DNA of 64,000 bases from Eucommia ulmoides (GCA_016647705.1 CM028333.1:21570243-21634242), one strand, 5' to 3'; positions 35,090 to 46,828 are shown, counted from the stretch's first letter. Numbers and translations are program-made. The notes: generated by a model from the sequence alone, not told the origin.

Positions 35090-37980
35090 ATGGTGTCCAT
35101 GCCTTCAAAGAACGTATGGATAAAGAGGCAACAATGCCCTTGTGGAGATTGGAAATGTTTCATTACACATGAGGGGGATTCTGAAGAAACAAATACGTCA
35201 TCCCAATTTCTGAAAAATGATTCTCCATTGCCGGAATCCATGGTTTCCCCTTATGTAGGAATGGTATTCAAGAGCGACAAGGATGCGTTTGATTATTACT
35301 GCAATTTCGCTAGGAAGAGTGGATTTTCAGTTAGGAAAGAGCGGTCGAGATTGAGCCCTCAATTGGGGATATACAAAAGGGACTTTGTTTGTTACCGGTC
35401 TGGTTTTGCTCCGGCGAGGAAAAAAATGGCTGGCGAACACCATCGAGACCGGAAATCAGTCCGGTGCGGTTGCGACGCGAAAATGTATCTTTCGAAGGAG
35501 GTCGTTGATGGGACTTCACAGTGGTTTGTAGTGCAATTCAGCAATGTTCATAATCACGAACTATTAGAAGATGATCAAGTTCGTCTCCTCCCTGCTTATC
35601 GTAAGATCCAGGAGACGGATCAAGAACGAATTCTCCTCCTTTCAAAAGCTGGATTCACGATACACCGTATTGTTAAAGTGCTCGAGTTGGAAAAGGGTAG
35701 TCAAGGTGGACAACTCCCCTTTCTCGAAAGGGACGTCAGGAATTTTATTCAAAACCGAAAAAAAATTGTACAAGAAAACGATGCTTTACTGACTGAGAAA
35801 AGAGACAATGACAAGATTGATCTTCTTGAGGCCTGTAGGGCCATGAAAGAGTCGGATCCTTACTTTGTGTATGATGTTACTCTTGATGAGAATGAAAAGG
35901 TTGAGAATATTGCTTGGTCGTACGGAGACTCCATTCATGCATACAACTTATTTGGAGATGTTGTTTACTTTGACACAAGTTATTGTTCGATTACATATGG
36001 TATGCTTTTCGGGTCATGGCTTGGCATAGATAACCATGGCCAAGTTATCTTCTTTGGTTGTGCTTTATTACAGGATGAGACGACCCTTTCCTTTGCCTGG
36101 GCTTTGCAGGTGCACAATCACTAATTCTTTGTTGTCATTTTACGTATATCATTTTTCTTTTTCTTTTGTCATGCTCTGTTAGGTATGATGGAAAAGTGGG
36201 AGGAAAGAAACATATGGATAGAAATTGAGGAAGGATATGAATTTTCATTGGTAAGGATGGAAAAATGGGAGATTTATAATTTCAAAAATGGGAGGAAAAG
36301 TAAATAGAAAGTGTCGACAATTAAAGTAATCATTATCTTACTTTTTCTTATCCAAAATTATATAAAAAAAAAATTCGACTTCCACTTTCAATCCCTCATA
36401 CCAAACACGAAGGAGAGAAAACTAATTTTCATCTATGATGGATGGATATTGTATCCATCCATGTTTCTTTCCTTCCAATTTTTCAACCTTCCTACCAAAC
36501 AGAGCATTAATGTTGTTTATTCACTTAAAATATTGTTCTTACAGGCTTTTGTTCGTTTCGTAAAAGGAAGATATCCGCAGACGATTATCACTGATCTTGA
36601 CCCTGGGCTTCGAGATGCTATAAGAAGTGAATTACCAAACACTAAGCATGTTATTTCTACATGGAATGTTCTTCCAAAAGTATCTTGTTGGTTTTCTCTT
36701 CCACTTGGGATGAGATATGCAGAATTTAGAGCTGAGTTTGAAGCTCTTTGTCATATGGAAACTATTGAGGATTTTGAGTTCCGGTGGGCTCAGATGGTTT
36801 CTCAGTTTGGACTTAATTCAGATAAACACATCGCTCTACTCTTTTCACTCCGATCATCTTGGGCTTTATCGTATGCCAGAGGCTGCTTTCTTGCTCAAGT
36901 AGCAACCACGTCGTATTCCAAGTTGGTGGATGGATTCTTGAAAGAAGTCTTCAATGCACAAACATGTTTACGTAGCTTTTTCGAGCAGGTAACTGAGAGA
37001 AGGCACTGTTTGATATTGTCTTTTTAAGTACTTATTTGCTTAAAAATAGAAGTAACTTTTGTTTTGTATTTAGAAAAGTACTTCAAAAACTAAGAAAGTA
37101 AAAATACTTTTTGAAAAACAAAACTAATTTGTTTTTCATTTCTTCGATTTTTTTTTTATATTTTAATAGATTGATGGATTAGGATCTCTTTACCCAAATT
37201 TTCTTTCCTCAGAGATGATATCTTAGTTTTATTATAAAAAGTACTTAAATAAGGTTACTGAACGGTGCTTGAATTGGTGTGTTATTTTACTTTCCCTTTC
37301 TAACTATTGCGAAACAGTTTCAATTGGAGGATTAATCTTTTTTATTCCTTTCAATAAATTTGCAGGTAGGGATTTATTCCAATTCTAAAATTCATGCACG
37401 TGAAAAAAGGCAGTATATGCATATAAGAACGTGCTTACCAATTGAAGAGCACGCACGAGCCATTTTCACCCCATTTGCCTTCAATATTATCCAGAATGAA
37501 TTGGTTTTAGCCATGCAATATGCTGCCTCCGAAATGGCTAATGGGTCGTATCTTGTGCGTCACTTCAAGAAGATGGCCGGAGAACGTCTCGTTATATGGA
37601 TACCCGAAGAAGAACAAATCCTATGTTCTTGCAAAGAATTCGAGACTTCAGGAATTCTATGTAGACACGCTCTTCGCGTGCTTGTAATAAAGAACTGCTT
37701 TCAGATTCCCGATAAATATTTGCTCGCTCGATGGAGACAAGAAAACTCACTGGTTTTTTGCAACGATCAGAGTAATCGGTGTGGGAACAATGAATGGTTT
37801 CGTGAATTTCAGTCCCTCACTTCGACTCTGTTCACGGAATCAGTTTTAACAAAGGAGCGTTCTGATTATGTGCGTGGAGAACTTAGGAAAGAGCTTAAGA
37901 GGCTTGTTAATGAAGTGAGAGATATGCCGGCTACTGCTGGTGTTACTATGGATCTTATGCTTTCACCTAATGCTTTATGA
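35090..37980 (+). CDS. FRS11: FAR1-RELATED SEQUENCE protein, FRS11-like
   Basis: Exons 35090-36109, 36545-36988 and 37366-37980 join in phase 0 with GT-AG introns to give 692 residues, close to the roughly 680 of Arabidopsis FRS11. The start MVSMPSKNVWIKRQQCPCGDWKC fits the family's N-terminus. Domains: FAR1-type zinc DNA-binding region (about residues 60-160; CYRSG, RCGCDAKMYL, NVHNHEL), MULE transposase-like core (about 280-400; VVYFDTSY, GIDNHGQ, TDLDPGLRDAI) and a SWIM zinc finger (about 574-590; CSCKEFETSGILCRH). FAR1/FHY3 relatives are transcription factors domesticated from Mutator-like transposases; the best-known act in phytochrome A signalling. No stop or frameshift was seen, so it is probably functional. 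The specific FRS11 label is from remembered similarity. Confidence 0.9.
36171..36507. mobile_element. MITE in intron 1 of the FRS11-like gene
   Basis: Left ATGCTCTGTTAGGTATGATGG and right (read inward) ATGCTCTGTTTGGTAGGAAGG form imperfect inverted ends about 337 bases apart. The interior near the ends repeats GGAAAGAAACAT. No clear target duplication, so the superfamily is open (Harbinger- or hAT-like). It lies wholly in the intron, leaving splice sites intact. Confidence 0.65.
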
Positions 37981-38574
37981 GAGCAGTTGCTGATTACAGG
38001 TTCAGATATTTGGTGCCTGATTTCTGTTCAATGCCCAACGTTGTGCTTTGTAAACTTCATGGGTGGGAATTATCACAAGTGGGAGATGAAAAGGTTATGT
38101 TGATCCTCACTTGCCAATATTCCCTCCTTTTTTTGAAGGAAGATTTTCTTTTAGTACATGTTTGGCTTGAAAAGGTATGATTATTCCTATCGTCGAGGTA
38201 AAGGATACACTGATAAAGTACAAAATAGACCTCTTTTCCATTTTGAAACTGAATTACTATTAAATATAAATAAATTGAAACTAATAAAAGAGATCCTCGA
38301 ATGATTAAATGAAATATATGCTGTAGATAGAAAGGCCTTATTTTGCTTCATTCCCGTTATTTCTTTCATTATTCTTGAATCCAAGGGGACTTTTCCTATT
38401 TAGAATCTTTTTGTGGTGTGCTCTGTTTAATATTCTTTCGTACTTTCTTTGCCTCACTTCCAGTATGTCGGGAGATCTTATTTGTCTCTCCAAGAAAATG
38501 GATATCTCCTGAAAATATTTTAAGTTCCATTCTTGTTTTTCCTCCACTTGGGATTTTTCTATATTGATCCCTAA
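37981..38574 (+). other. 3' flank of the FRS11-like gene
   Basis: Likely 3' untranslated region and downstream sequence; no further exon is recognised. A short purine-rich MITE end follows at 38575. Confidence 0.4.
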
Positions 38575-38637
38575 TGAACGTTTGGATGGAGGGGAGGGGG
38601 AGGAGGGGATCGGGAGAGGAAGGGAGATGATTGTCTT
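38575..38637. mobile_element. MITE, left part, split by the copia element
   Basis: GAACGTTTGGATGGAGGGG, followed by purine-rich GGAGGGGATCGGGAGAGG, is the inverted partner of the CCCCTCCGTCCAAACAT end at about 44319-44336. The rest lies right of the copia insertion. Confidence 0.65.
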
Positions 38638-38830
38638 TGTTGAAATATTATATTTATGCGTTAATTTATATTTTTGGTATCTTTATTGTAGGGCTTTATT
38701 AAGCCCATTTATTTCAATAATATTCTTCCTAATTTAGTCTGCTCCTGCGGCTATATAATTAGGAGAATAAGACTCATTCAGAATGTACAGAAATTATCAA
38801 TATTATTTTCTTCTTTCCCTATATCCTTTA
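38638..38830 (+). repeat. Copia 5' LTR
   Basis: Starts TGTTGAAATATT and ends CCCTATATCCTTTA, a non-canonical TA end shared with the 3' LTR. It contains GGCTATATAATTAGG, a likely TATA promoter, at 38752-38766. Confidence 0.92.
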
Positions 38831-38844
38831 TGGTATCTAGAACC
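38831..38844 (+). other. Copia primer binding site
   Basis: TGGTATCTAGAACC directly follows the 5' LTR. TGGTATC matches the initiator tRNA-Met complement; the rest departs slightly from the usual TGGTATCAGAGC. Confidence 0.75.
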
Positions 38845-38909
38845 AATATTTTTTTTCCAAACCCTAAAAGTCGTTGACTTCACTGTTTACCACCACCAAG
38901 CTGCCGCCG

Positions 38910-39190
38910 CCGCCTCCAATCACGAAACCCTAGCCTGCAAAACCAGCCACCACCGCAATCCTAACCCTTCGAACCGATCGCAATCAACCCACCGAAACCC
39001 TAGCCTGCAAAACCAGCCACCACCGCAACCCTAATCCTTCGAACCGATCGCAATCAACCCACCGAAACCCTAGCTTGCCGTCGCCGGACCAACCCTCACC
39101 TTGCGCATCTCAGCCTCGCCACCGAAACCGCCACCGAAACCCTAGCCTGCACAACCAGCCACCACCGCAACCCCCTTCGAACCGATCGCA
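38910..39190. repeat. About 70-bp tandem repeat in the copia leader
   Basis: Copies of a unit running CGAAACCCTAGCCTGCAAAA, CCAGCCACCACCGCAA, CCTTCGAACCGATCGCAAT begin near 38923, 38993, 39063 (partial) and 39135. Another GC-rich short repeat follows (39230-39375; CGATTTCGCGACCC and GATCTTCGCGAACCACCAGC, two to three times). Open frames here lack homology. Confidence 0.8.
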
Positions 39191-39582
39191 ACCTACTGTG
39201 CCCGAAGCCAAATCAGTTCGCCACCCACCTCGCCATCTTCGCGAACCACCAGCCTCGATTTCGCGACCCACGATCTTCGCGACCCTCAGCCCCGATCTTC
39301 GCGAACCACCAGCTACGATTTCGCGACCCCTAGCTGCGATTTCGGACCCACGATCTTTGCTTGCGATTTCGCGACCCCTGCTGCCACTTGCAGATTGTTC
39401 TCCGGTTGTTGGTATTCCGGCTGTTCTAAATACATGGCCGCCTCTTTGATTTCCTGAATGATTGGGTAACTCTGTCTCAAGTTCGCTTCTCAACTTGTGC
39501 CTTTTCTCTCCGGAGCCAGATCAGTCTTCCGTAGCATTTTGTTTGTGTATTTCCTTGCTACGGACTCATCATATCTGTATTC

Positions 39583-42500
39583 ATGGCATCCGGAAGAGAA
39601 GGTGACGTCCCATCTCGGACCGCTCATGCTCCATAGTTATCTGCCCGCTTGGATTCTACTCGTGCCCCTGAGGCCACCGTCCAACGTGTTACCACCGTCT
39701 TACTCAATGTAGCGAATTTCCTGCCTGGTCCCGCTCTCTCCGTCTCTACCTTGGTGGAAAACGTAAGACTGGATGGCTCAACGGCACTGAGCCAAAGCCA
39801 GATATCAACGATCCCAAGTTTGCTCAATGGGACGCTGATAATTGTACCATCCTCGGGTGGATCTTCAACTCTATGGAGGAACGGATCTATAACATCTTCA
39901 TGTTTCACGAGACAGTCAGTGGATTATGGTCTGCTCTTACGAAGATGTATGCTCATTCTCGCAATGAATCACGGATTTTTGAGCTCTACCGTGAGATTTC
40001 CCACGCCTCCCAGGCATCCTTGGGACTTTCAGTTGCAGATTACTTTGGTTACCTTCAATCTCGGTGGGAAGAACTTGCACAGTATGAACCTCTGAGTGAA
40101 TTCCCTGAAGATACTGCTAAGATCGAAGCCAAGCGCCAGGATCGTCAACACACATACCATTTCTTGATGGGTTTGAATCCAGAGTACGAGAATCTTCGCA
40201 CTCAGATTTTGAACACATCACCGATGCCGGATCTATACAATGCATTCTCTACTGTTGACAATGATTCCAAACATCGGCTCCTTCTCCCACCTGAAGTCCC
40301 TCCCTCAATCCCTGAGCAGATGGCTTTTCCGGCTCCTTCTGGTTCGCAGATGGCCTTTCCGGCCCCTTCTGGTCCTCGCCCATCAGGCACGAGGCCATAC
40401 TGTCAACACTGCCGAAAGCCTGGTCACACCATTGATCGTTGTTACATTCTTCATCCTGAATTGAAACCTCGAAACCTAGGAGGGCGGAAAGGAAGAGGAA
40501 GGCCACGTACTGGTGTTATTGCCGATATTGTCCCTGGTTCAGACAATTCTCCATCAGCTTCGCTGGATATTTCCCACGTCCAGGCCCAACTTGCCCAACT
40601 TCAGGCTCAGTTAACCACTTTGGCATCGTCTTCAAGCCCCATGGCTGCTCTTGCCTCCGGTACTCCTACTGCGCTTCATGGTAAGTCTGGCCGCCCTACT
40701 TGGATTCTGGATTCCGGGGCTAACAATCACATGACTGATGAGATTTCTGCCATCACCTCCCCTGTGTCACCTATTAACAAGTCTGTATGCATTGCCGATG
40801 GTACCTCTATCCCTATTCGTTGTCAGGGAAATGCCTGTTTGTCCTCTGATATCACTCTTCACTCTGTTTATTATGTTCCTAAATTTGCCTATAATCTTCT
40901 ATCCGTTAGTTGTCTTGCAAAAAATCTTAACTGTGCCGTTGTGTTCTTACCTGATCGTTGCCTCTTGCAGGACCTGACTACGAGGAAGATTTTTGGCAGG
41001 GGATATGAACGCGATGGTCTCTACTACTTTGGCAGCCCTCCACCTCCACCTGTTCCACCTTTTAGTATGCAAGCTTCTGTACTACCTGTTTTTGATTCCT
41101 CTATGTGTTCTTTCAAAAGTTTAAACTTGTGGCATGCTCGTTTAGGACATGCAAACTTTCAGTATTTGTGTTGGTTGTTTCCATCTCTTAATAAAGCTTG
41201 CAAAGACTTTAAATTTCAATGTGTAGTTTGTGAATTGTCTAAACACACACGTACCTCTTATATTCCTCACATGCACCGTGCCCCCCAAGCCTTTGATCTT
41301 ATCCATTTTGATATTTGGGGACCCTCTCCTGTTACAGCCATTTCCAAACACCGCTACTATGTCACCTTCATCGATGATTACAGTCGGTGTACTTGGGTTT
41401 ATTTGATGAAGCACAAATCCGAGGTTTACACTCACTTTACCCACTTCCTTCAAATGATAAAAACCCAATATAAAACCATTGTGTGCAATATCAGGTCTGA
41501 TAATGGCCGAGAATACTTATCCGATGAATTTCGAGCTGAGCTTAATAAGCACGGTATCCTTCAGCAACTTACCTGCCCCTACACCCCTGAGCAGAATGGT
41601 GTGGCGGAACGTAAGAACCGTCATATCATGTCTGTCGTCCGTTGTCTTTTGCGTGGAATGAATGTTCTCAAATCTTTTTGGCACACGGCTGTTCTTACTG
41701 CTGCCTATCTTATTAATCGCACCCCGAGCCGTGTCCTTACTGGTAAAACCCCCTTTCATATATTGCAACCCACTAGCACCCTTTTTCCTATCTTACCCCG
41801 TGTCTTTGGTTGTACGTGTTTTGTCCAGAATCGGAACCCTACTCGCACTAAGTTAGATGATAAATCTATCCGGTGTATTTTCCTCGGCTATTCTTCCATG
41901 TCAAAAGGATATAGGTTCTACGATCCAGCTACCCACCGTACTTACCACTCTCTCGATGTTACGTTTCTTGAGACTGTACCCTATTTTTTTGGTATTGTAT
42001 CTTCTCCACCTATTCAGGCACCCACTACTGGGGATTATACTCCACTTCCGCGTCCTATTCCTGTCTTAGATATATCTTCCCCGCCCACATCACATCCACC
42101 ACAGGATACCTCACCCACCCCCTTACGAGTCTACTCTCGTCGTCCACGTGTCTCACATCCCTTGCCGACATCTTCTCCGGACTCAGGTATATCTTCTTCT
42201 CCCATTATCTTTGACCCTGTTCCCCGCCGTTACCTGACTCGGGAACGTCACCCACCATCCCACTACCTTCTTTCATGTTCTACTAATCATCCGATTTCCA
42301 AGTATTTGTCTTTTCAGGGTCTCTCAGATCAATATAAATCCTTCATTGGAAAAATTGATTCAGTTGTCATCCCTCGCTCTGTTCATGAGGCCCTCCAGAA
42401 TCCACAGTGGGTTGCCGTTATGCAAGCAGAGATGGATGCCCTACAGCGGAATCATACATGGGACTTGGTTGATTTGCCGGCTGGTGAACGGCCGGTTGGT

Positions 42501-43913
42501 TGTAAGTGGGTCTTCAGTGTGAAATATCTAGCTGATGGTTCGATTGATCGATACAAAGCCCGGCTTGTTGCTAAGGGCTACACACAAATCCCCGGTAAAG
42601 ACTTCGGTGCCACCTTTGCCCCGGTTGCTAAATTGACCATTGTCCGATTTCTTATTTCGTTGGCTGCATCTCATTCTTGGCCTCTGCACCAGTTGGATGT
42701 CAAGAATGCCTTCCTTAATGGTGCCCTGACTGAGACTATCTATATGGAGCCTCTGTCGGGATTTCGGTCTCAGGGGGAGTATTCAGGCAAAGTTTGTCGA
42801 CTCCGAAAATCCCTCTATGGACTTAAGCAGTCTCCTCGTGCATGGTTCCGTCGATTTAGCGGAGCCATCCTCACTATGGGGTTTATCCAGTGTCACTCAG
42901 ATCATACTTGCTTCATCCGTCGCCAACACCAGGGACGGTGCATCATTATCTCAGTTTATGTGGATGATATTATTATCACAGGAGACGACACACCTGGCAT
43001 TCAGCAGGTAAAGAAAGATTTCGGACAGATTTTTGACATCAAGGATTTGGGTCATCTCCGCTACTTTCTCGGTATTGAGGTTGCTCGGTCTCGGAAAGGT
43101 ATCTCTCTTTCGCAGCGAAAATACGCTCTTGATCTTCTTCAAGACACTGGGATGCTTGGCTGTAGACCAGCCTCCATTCCCATGGATCCGAACCTTAAGT
43201 TAACAACAGACTCGGGAGAATTATTATCAGATCCATCAGTATATCAGCGACTTGTGGGACGCTTCATCTATTTGACTAATATAAGGCCAGATCTTACGTA
43301 TGCTGTCAGTGTTGTGAGCCAATTTATGCACTCACCACGTACATCACACATGGATGCTGTCTACCATATCCTTCGGTACCTCAAAACATGCCCCGGTCTG
43401 GGTCTCTTCTATATGACAGGGATACAGGAGGGACTCTCCTGCTTTACAGATGCTGACTATGCAGGATCGAAGGACGATAGACGTTCGACCTCTGGTCTGT
43501 GCACCTTTAACGGAAGACACCTAATCTCGTGGAAAAGTATGAAGCAATCCGTCGTCTCCCGATCTTCTGCCGAAGCTGAGTATCGCGCTATGGCTCAAGG
43601 AACATGTGAACTCCTTTGGCTTCGTTCCCTTTTGACCGAGTTAGGACTTCCCGTTGGAAACTCATCTAAGTTGTTCTGTGACAACAAGTCTGCCATAATG
43701 TTATCCTCAGATTCAGTTCTTCATGAGAGAACGAAACACATTGAGGTGGATATCCACTTCATTCGTGAAAAAGTCCAATCGGGAATCATCACACCAGCCT
43801 TCGTCCCATCTTCAGAACAGGCTGCTGATATATTCACCAAGTCTACAGAACCATCTCTCCTTCAGTCAGCTATTAGCAAGCTAGGGCTCATCAACATTTT
43901 TGCCCCAGCTTGA
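39583..43913 (+). pseudogene. Copia gag-pol polyprotein; pol open, gag start broken
   Basis: Gag begins MASGREGDVPS at 39583 but meets TAG at 39634-39636 and then a one-base loss near 39710-39725, after which one frame is open to 43913 (1346 codons from the first in-frame ATG at 39873). Residues counted from 39873: CCHC knuckle CQHCRKPGHTIDRC about 175; protease ILDSGANNH about 277; GAG-pre-integrase HARLGHANF about 420; integrase DDE with HFDIWGP, RSDNGREY and EQNGVAERKNR about 478-580; RT with YVDDIIITGDD about 1028; RNase H with FTDADYAG, SAEAEYRAMA and KHIEVDIHFIRE about 1190-1300. All pol catalytic residues look intact. Confidence 0.93.
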
Positions 43914-43920
43914 GGGGGAG
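43911..43920 (+). other. Copia polypurine tract
   Basis: TGAGGGGGAG lies directly before the 3' LTR and overlaps the polyprotein stop codon. It is the expected plus-strand primer. Confidence 0.85.
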
Positions 43921-44113
43921 TGTTGAAATATTATATTTATGCGTTAATTTATATTTTTGGTATCTTTATTGTAGGGCTTTATTAAGCTCATTTATTTCAA
44001 TAATATTCTTCCTAATTTAGTCTGCTCCTGCGGCTATATAATTAGGAGAATAAGACTCATTCAGAATGTACAGAAATTATCAATATAATTTTCTTCTTTC
44101 CCTATATCCTTTA
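43921..44113 (+). repeat. Copia 3' LTR
   Basis: Same length as the 5' LTR. Differences seen are T for C in AAGCTCAT and A for T in CAATATAATT. Confidence 0.92.
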
Positions 44114-44340
44114 TTCTTTGCTTAGTTGTCTCTGGATGAAGGAGGAGAGATTCGCTTTCTATTGTATAATATGGCTATTATACAATTTATATATATATGT
44201 ATATATGTGGGAGATTAATAAAAGTGGTTGGTAATAGAATAAATTACATAGGGGTAAAATAGTAAGATCAGGGGAAAAGATTGGATGGTTCTTCCAAACC
44301 TTCCTTCCTAATCCCTCGTCCCCTCCGTCCAAACATACAA
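44114..44340. mobile_element. MITE, right part, split by the copia element
   Basis: Continues the MITE begun at 38575. It ends in AATCCCTCGTCCCCTCCGTCC then AAACAT, complement of the left end. Without the copia element it would be about 290 bases. It contains a perfect 10-bp inverted repeat ATTGTATAAT/ATTATACAAT near 44158-44189. Confidence 0.65.
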
Positions 44341-45962
44341 ATTGGTATTCCCCTGCCCCACTTTCCTCGATCCAAATGGATTGCAAGATTTTATTTGGGT
44401 GGATGCATTTTAAATCAAGGAATATGAGCATGTAAATTATAAAAAATGTTAATGAAAAGATTGTTAAAATAATCTAAAATTGAAAACAACTAGCAAAGGA
44501 AGATAGAAGTAAACAAACCTTACTTTTGGCATTACTTCACATATTGGTTGCTCTTATGGTTCAAACCAGTATTGTAAAAGGTGGAGGTGTGGGGTGAGGC
44601 ATTTCGACTTGTCCAAGGTGAGACATTTTAAAGATATTGTATATAATTAAAAAGGATATATATGAAAATTAAATTTAGATAAATGATGAGATGGCAAAAG
44701 TAATAATTATAAATAGTAATTTAATTGAACTTTTATTTTCCTTATAAGGCCAACCTATTTAGGGATGTTATTAAATATTTTATTATTTTATTATCTATTT
44801 TCTAACAATTAATAAATAACAAATTTATTAATTGGTCCTCAAAAGATATAGAAATTAGAAAATGGATCCCCAACTACTATAATAAAGTTTTAGTCCCCGA
44901 ATATTTAAAAAAAAATAGTTTTATGTTCTTTGACCATCATTTTTCCACAATTGACATTAAATACCATTCTGCAAAATATAGCAAGATGAGACTATTCGCG
45001 TTTTTATTTTACTATTTTTAAATATTTAATGCATGTTTATGAGTTGATTGTGTTTCTGTGAATGTTAACAATTTTTACCAAAATACACCGATATGTACTT
45101 TCAAACTTTATGATAATTGAGGATCAAATATCTCTCTTTTTCCATGTACCTAAATTTTCTGAAATATCGTCTGGTTTGAGTTGCTTAGATTTGCGAAAAA
45201 AATAAAATTATTTTGTAAAATTAATATAATTTTTAGTTAATTTATTTCTTTACAAATTACAAGTCACAATAGAATAGTTCCATTCATCTATTTTTCTGCA
45301 ATAGTGATTGATGAAAACATTTTTTTTTTTTCGTTTTTAAAGAACATTTTTTTTTGGGAGTGAAATTATTGAAGCTTTTGGCTCTCACTCTCTTGTCTTT
45401 ACTTGCAGGTAGATAAGAACTTACTTTCTCTCAATTTGAGGCAATTCTAGATCTCTCTCTTTCTCTTTGTCTCTCCATAGCTGTTTCTGCAGTTGCAGGT
45501 ATGCATTATGCTTAAATTCATTCACATTCAACTTCAGGGCCCCCTCATGTTCTCCATGATTCATTACTTTATTGTATTCCAAAAAAGAAAACACCTTTTT
45601 AACCACAACTTTAAGGAACTATGAAAATTATTGATGGGTCATTATCTTAAGATACTGTGGAATGCTATAGAGGACAAACAGAGGAAACCCATTTTTATGA
45701 ATTGTAACTGTTAATGATATTCTTCCATTTTTTAGCCTAATCATTAAATGGGCGGACCCTTTTCCTTTAACTAGTGGATGGGCATATCCCAGTGCCCCCA
45801 AATCTGTATCTGGTGTCGTCCCCACCATGCATGGACGGATGGACATGATGTTTAGAATCACAACATGTTAGGGATTGTTTGGCAGCAAGGAGATGGAAGC
45901 TTGTGGAATGTTGTGTCAATAGTGATTTGGCCAAACCCACCAAACTAGACCTTAGTCAACCA
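44341..45962. other. Spacer, no gene recognised
   Basis: AT-rich DNA with short G/C patches. Near 45375-45500 a CT-rich, leader-like stretch with TTGCAGGTA words resembles a plant 5' untranslated exon edge, but no coding exon follows that I can support. A palindromic GGATGG/CCATCC-type patch occurs near 45770-45845. Confidence 0.4.
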
Positions 45963-45984
45963 CCCCCCCCCCCCCCCCCCCCCT
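45963..45984 (+). repeat. Poly-C tract, 22 bases
   Basis: Uninterrupted 22 C, followed by TCTCCCTCTCTCTCTC. Such long C runs are rare in plant DNA, and the length is liable to sequencing error. Confidence 0.85.
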
Positions 45985-46062
45985 CTCCCTCTCTCTCTCA
46001 TGGAAAAAAAACTTCAAAAATAAAAAAATAGTGGACTATGAAATAAAAAAGGAGTAGAAATC

Positions 46063-46558
46063 TGAGAAGCACCGACACTCCACCGGAGGCCGCTGACACG
46101 TGTCTGACACATGTCATGGTGGGTCCATTTTTTTTTATGTTTTATTTTAGATTTCGACACAGCGCCGACACGGGAGATGAATATGTTGGACACTTTAGAA
46201 ACCCGTGTCATTAGTTTTGTTTTGGGAGGGCAATTTTGTAATTTTTTATTAACTTACTATAATTACATTATTACTTAAGGGTGTTTCTTATAATTTGATA
46301 TTAAATAACCCTATTAATTTGGAGAAATGAAAAAAGAGAAAAGCAGAAAGCCAACCGTCTTATTCACCAATGAAGAATGTTTATTAGCTTAATGGTTTTT
46401 GTTCAATGAATTTGTTGTCACGTGTTTCGTTAATTAGGCTGATGTATATAAAATATATATTTATTTATTGACGCGTTCCTGTTGTATCTGTGTCGGGATT
46501 TTTTAGAAATTGTGGTGTCGACGTATCTGTGTCGCGTGTCCGTGTCTATGCTTCATAA
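46063..46558. mobile_element. Mutator-like MITE with 9-bp duplication
   Basis: Left end TGAGAAGCACCGACACTCC and right end (read inward) TTATGAAGCATAGACACGG share an AAGCA..GACAC core. Flanks are GTAGAAATC (46054-46062) and GTAGAAACC (46559-46567), a 9-bp duplication with one change, as Mutator elements make. Subterminal GACACGTG/GTGTCG words occur repeatedly near both ends. No transposase. Confidence 0.75.
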
Positions 46559-46567
46559 GTAGAAACC

Positions 46568-46828
46568 TAATGGGCCTAACTCACTCTCAAAAGACGCCTT
46601 GTAAGAGAAGGATTATCCTAGGCTTTTTATATATATAGCTGAAGATCAGGCAACACAAGTGATGTGGGATTCAACACGCCCCCTCATGCGCTGGATGGAC
46701 TTTGACAAATCACTGTGAACGGATATCGGGAGGCCCAACTTTAATGTGGGATTCAACACGCCCCTTCATGGGTTGGGTGGACTTTGTGAACGGATATCGA
46801 GGGGCCCAACATTGACGTGGGATTCAAC
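46568..46828 (-). repeat. TRIM-type LTR copy, minus strand
   Basis: The minus strand contains TGTTGAATCCCACAT three times (about 75-90 bases apart) with CCTCGATATCCGTTCAC and GGGGCGTG between them, then GCTATATATATAAAAAGCC and CTTTTGAGAGTGAG. This is the same unit as the LTR at 47459-47618, inverted. The Mutator-like element sits exactly at its edge. Confidence 0.7.

Larger units (their letters stand above)
38638..44113 (+). mobile_element. Young full-length Ty1/copia retrotransposon, 5.5 kb
   Basis: Two 193-base LTRs (38638-38830, 43921-44113) differ at only two positions that I can see. A tRNA-Met-type primer site and a polypurine tract are in the right places. Flanks GTCTT (38633-38637) and TTCTT (44114-44118) match at four of five bases, a probable 5-bp target duplication with one change. 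The domain order protease-integrase-RT-RNase H is copia-type. Gag has a stop and a frameshift, so the copy is probably not autonomous despite its youth. Confidence 0.93.

Noticed and set aside
36311-37027. A 238-codon frame reading through into FRS11 exon 2
   Set aside because: Its first 78 codons are intron and MITE sequence; the exon proper starts after the acceptor at 36545.
39075-39493. Open frames of 124-127 codons on both strands in the copia leader
   Set aside because: Pro/Ser/Arg-rich translations of GC-rich tandem repeats between the primer site and gag.
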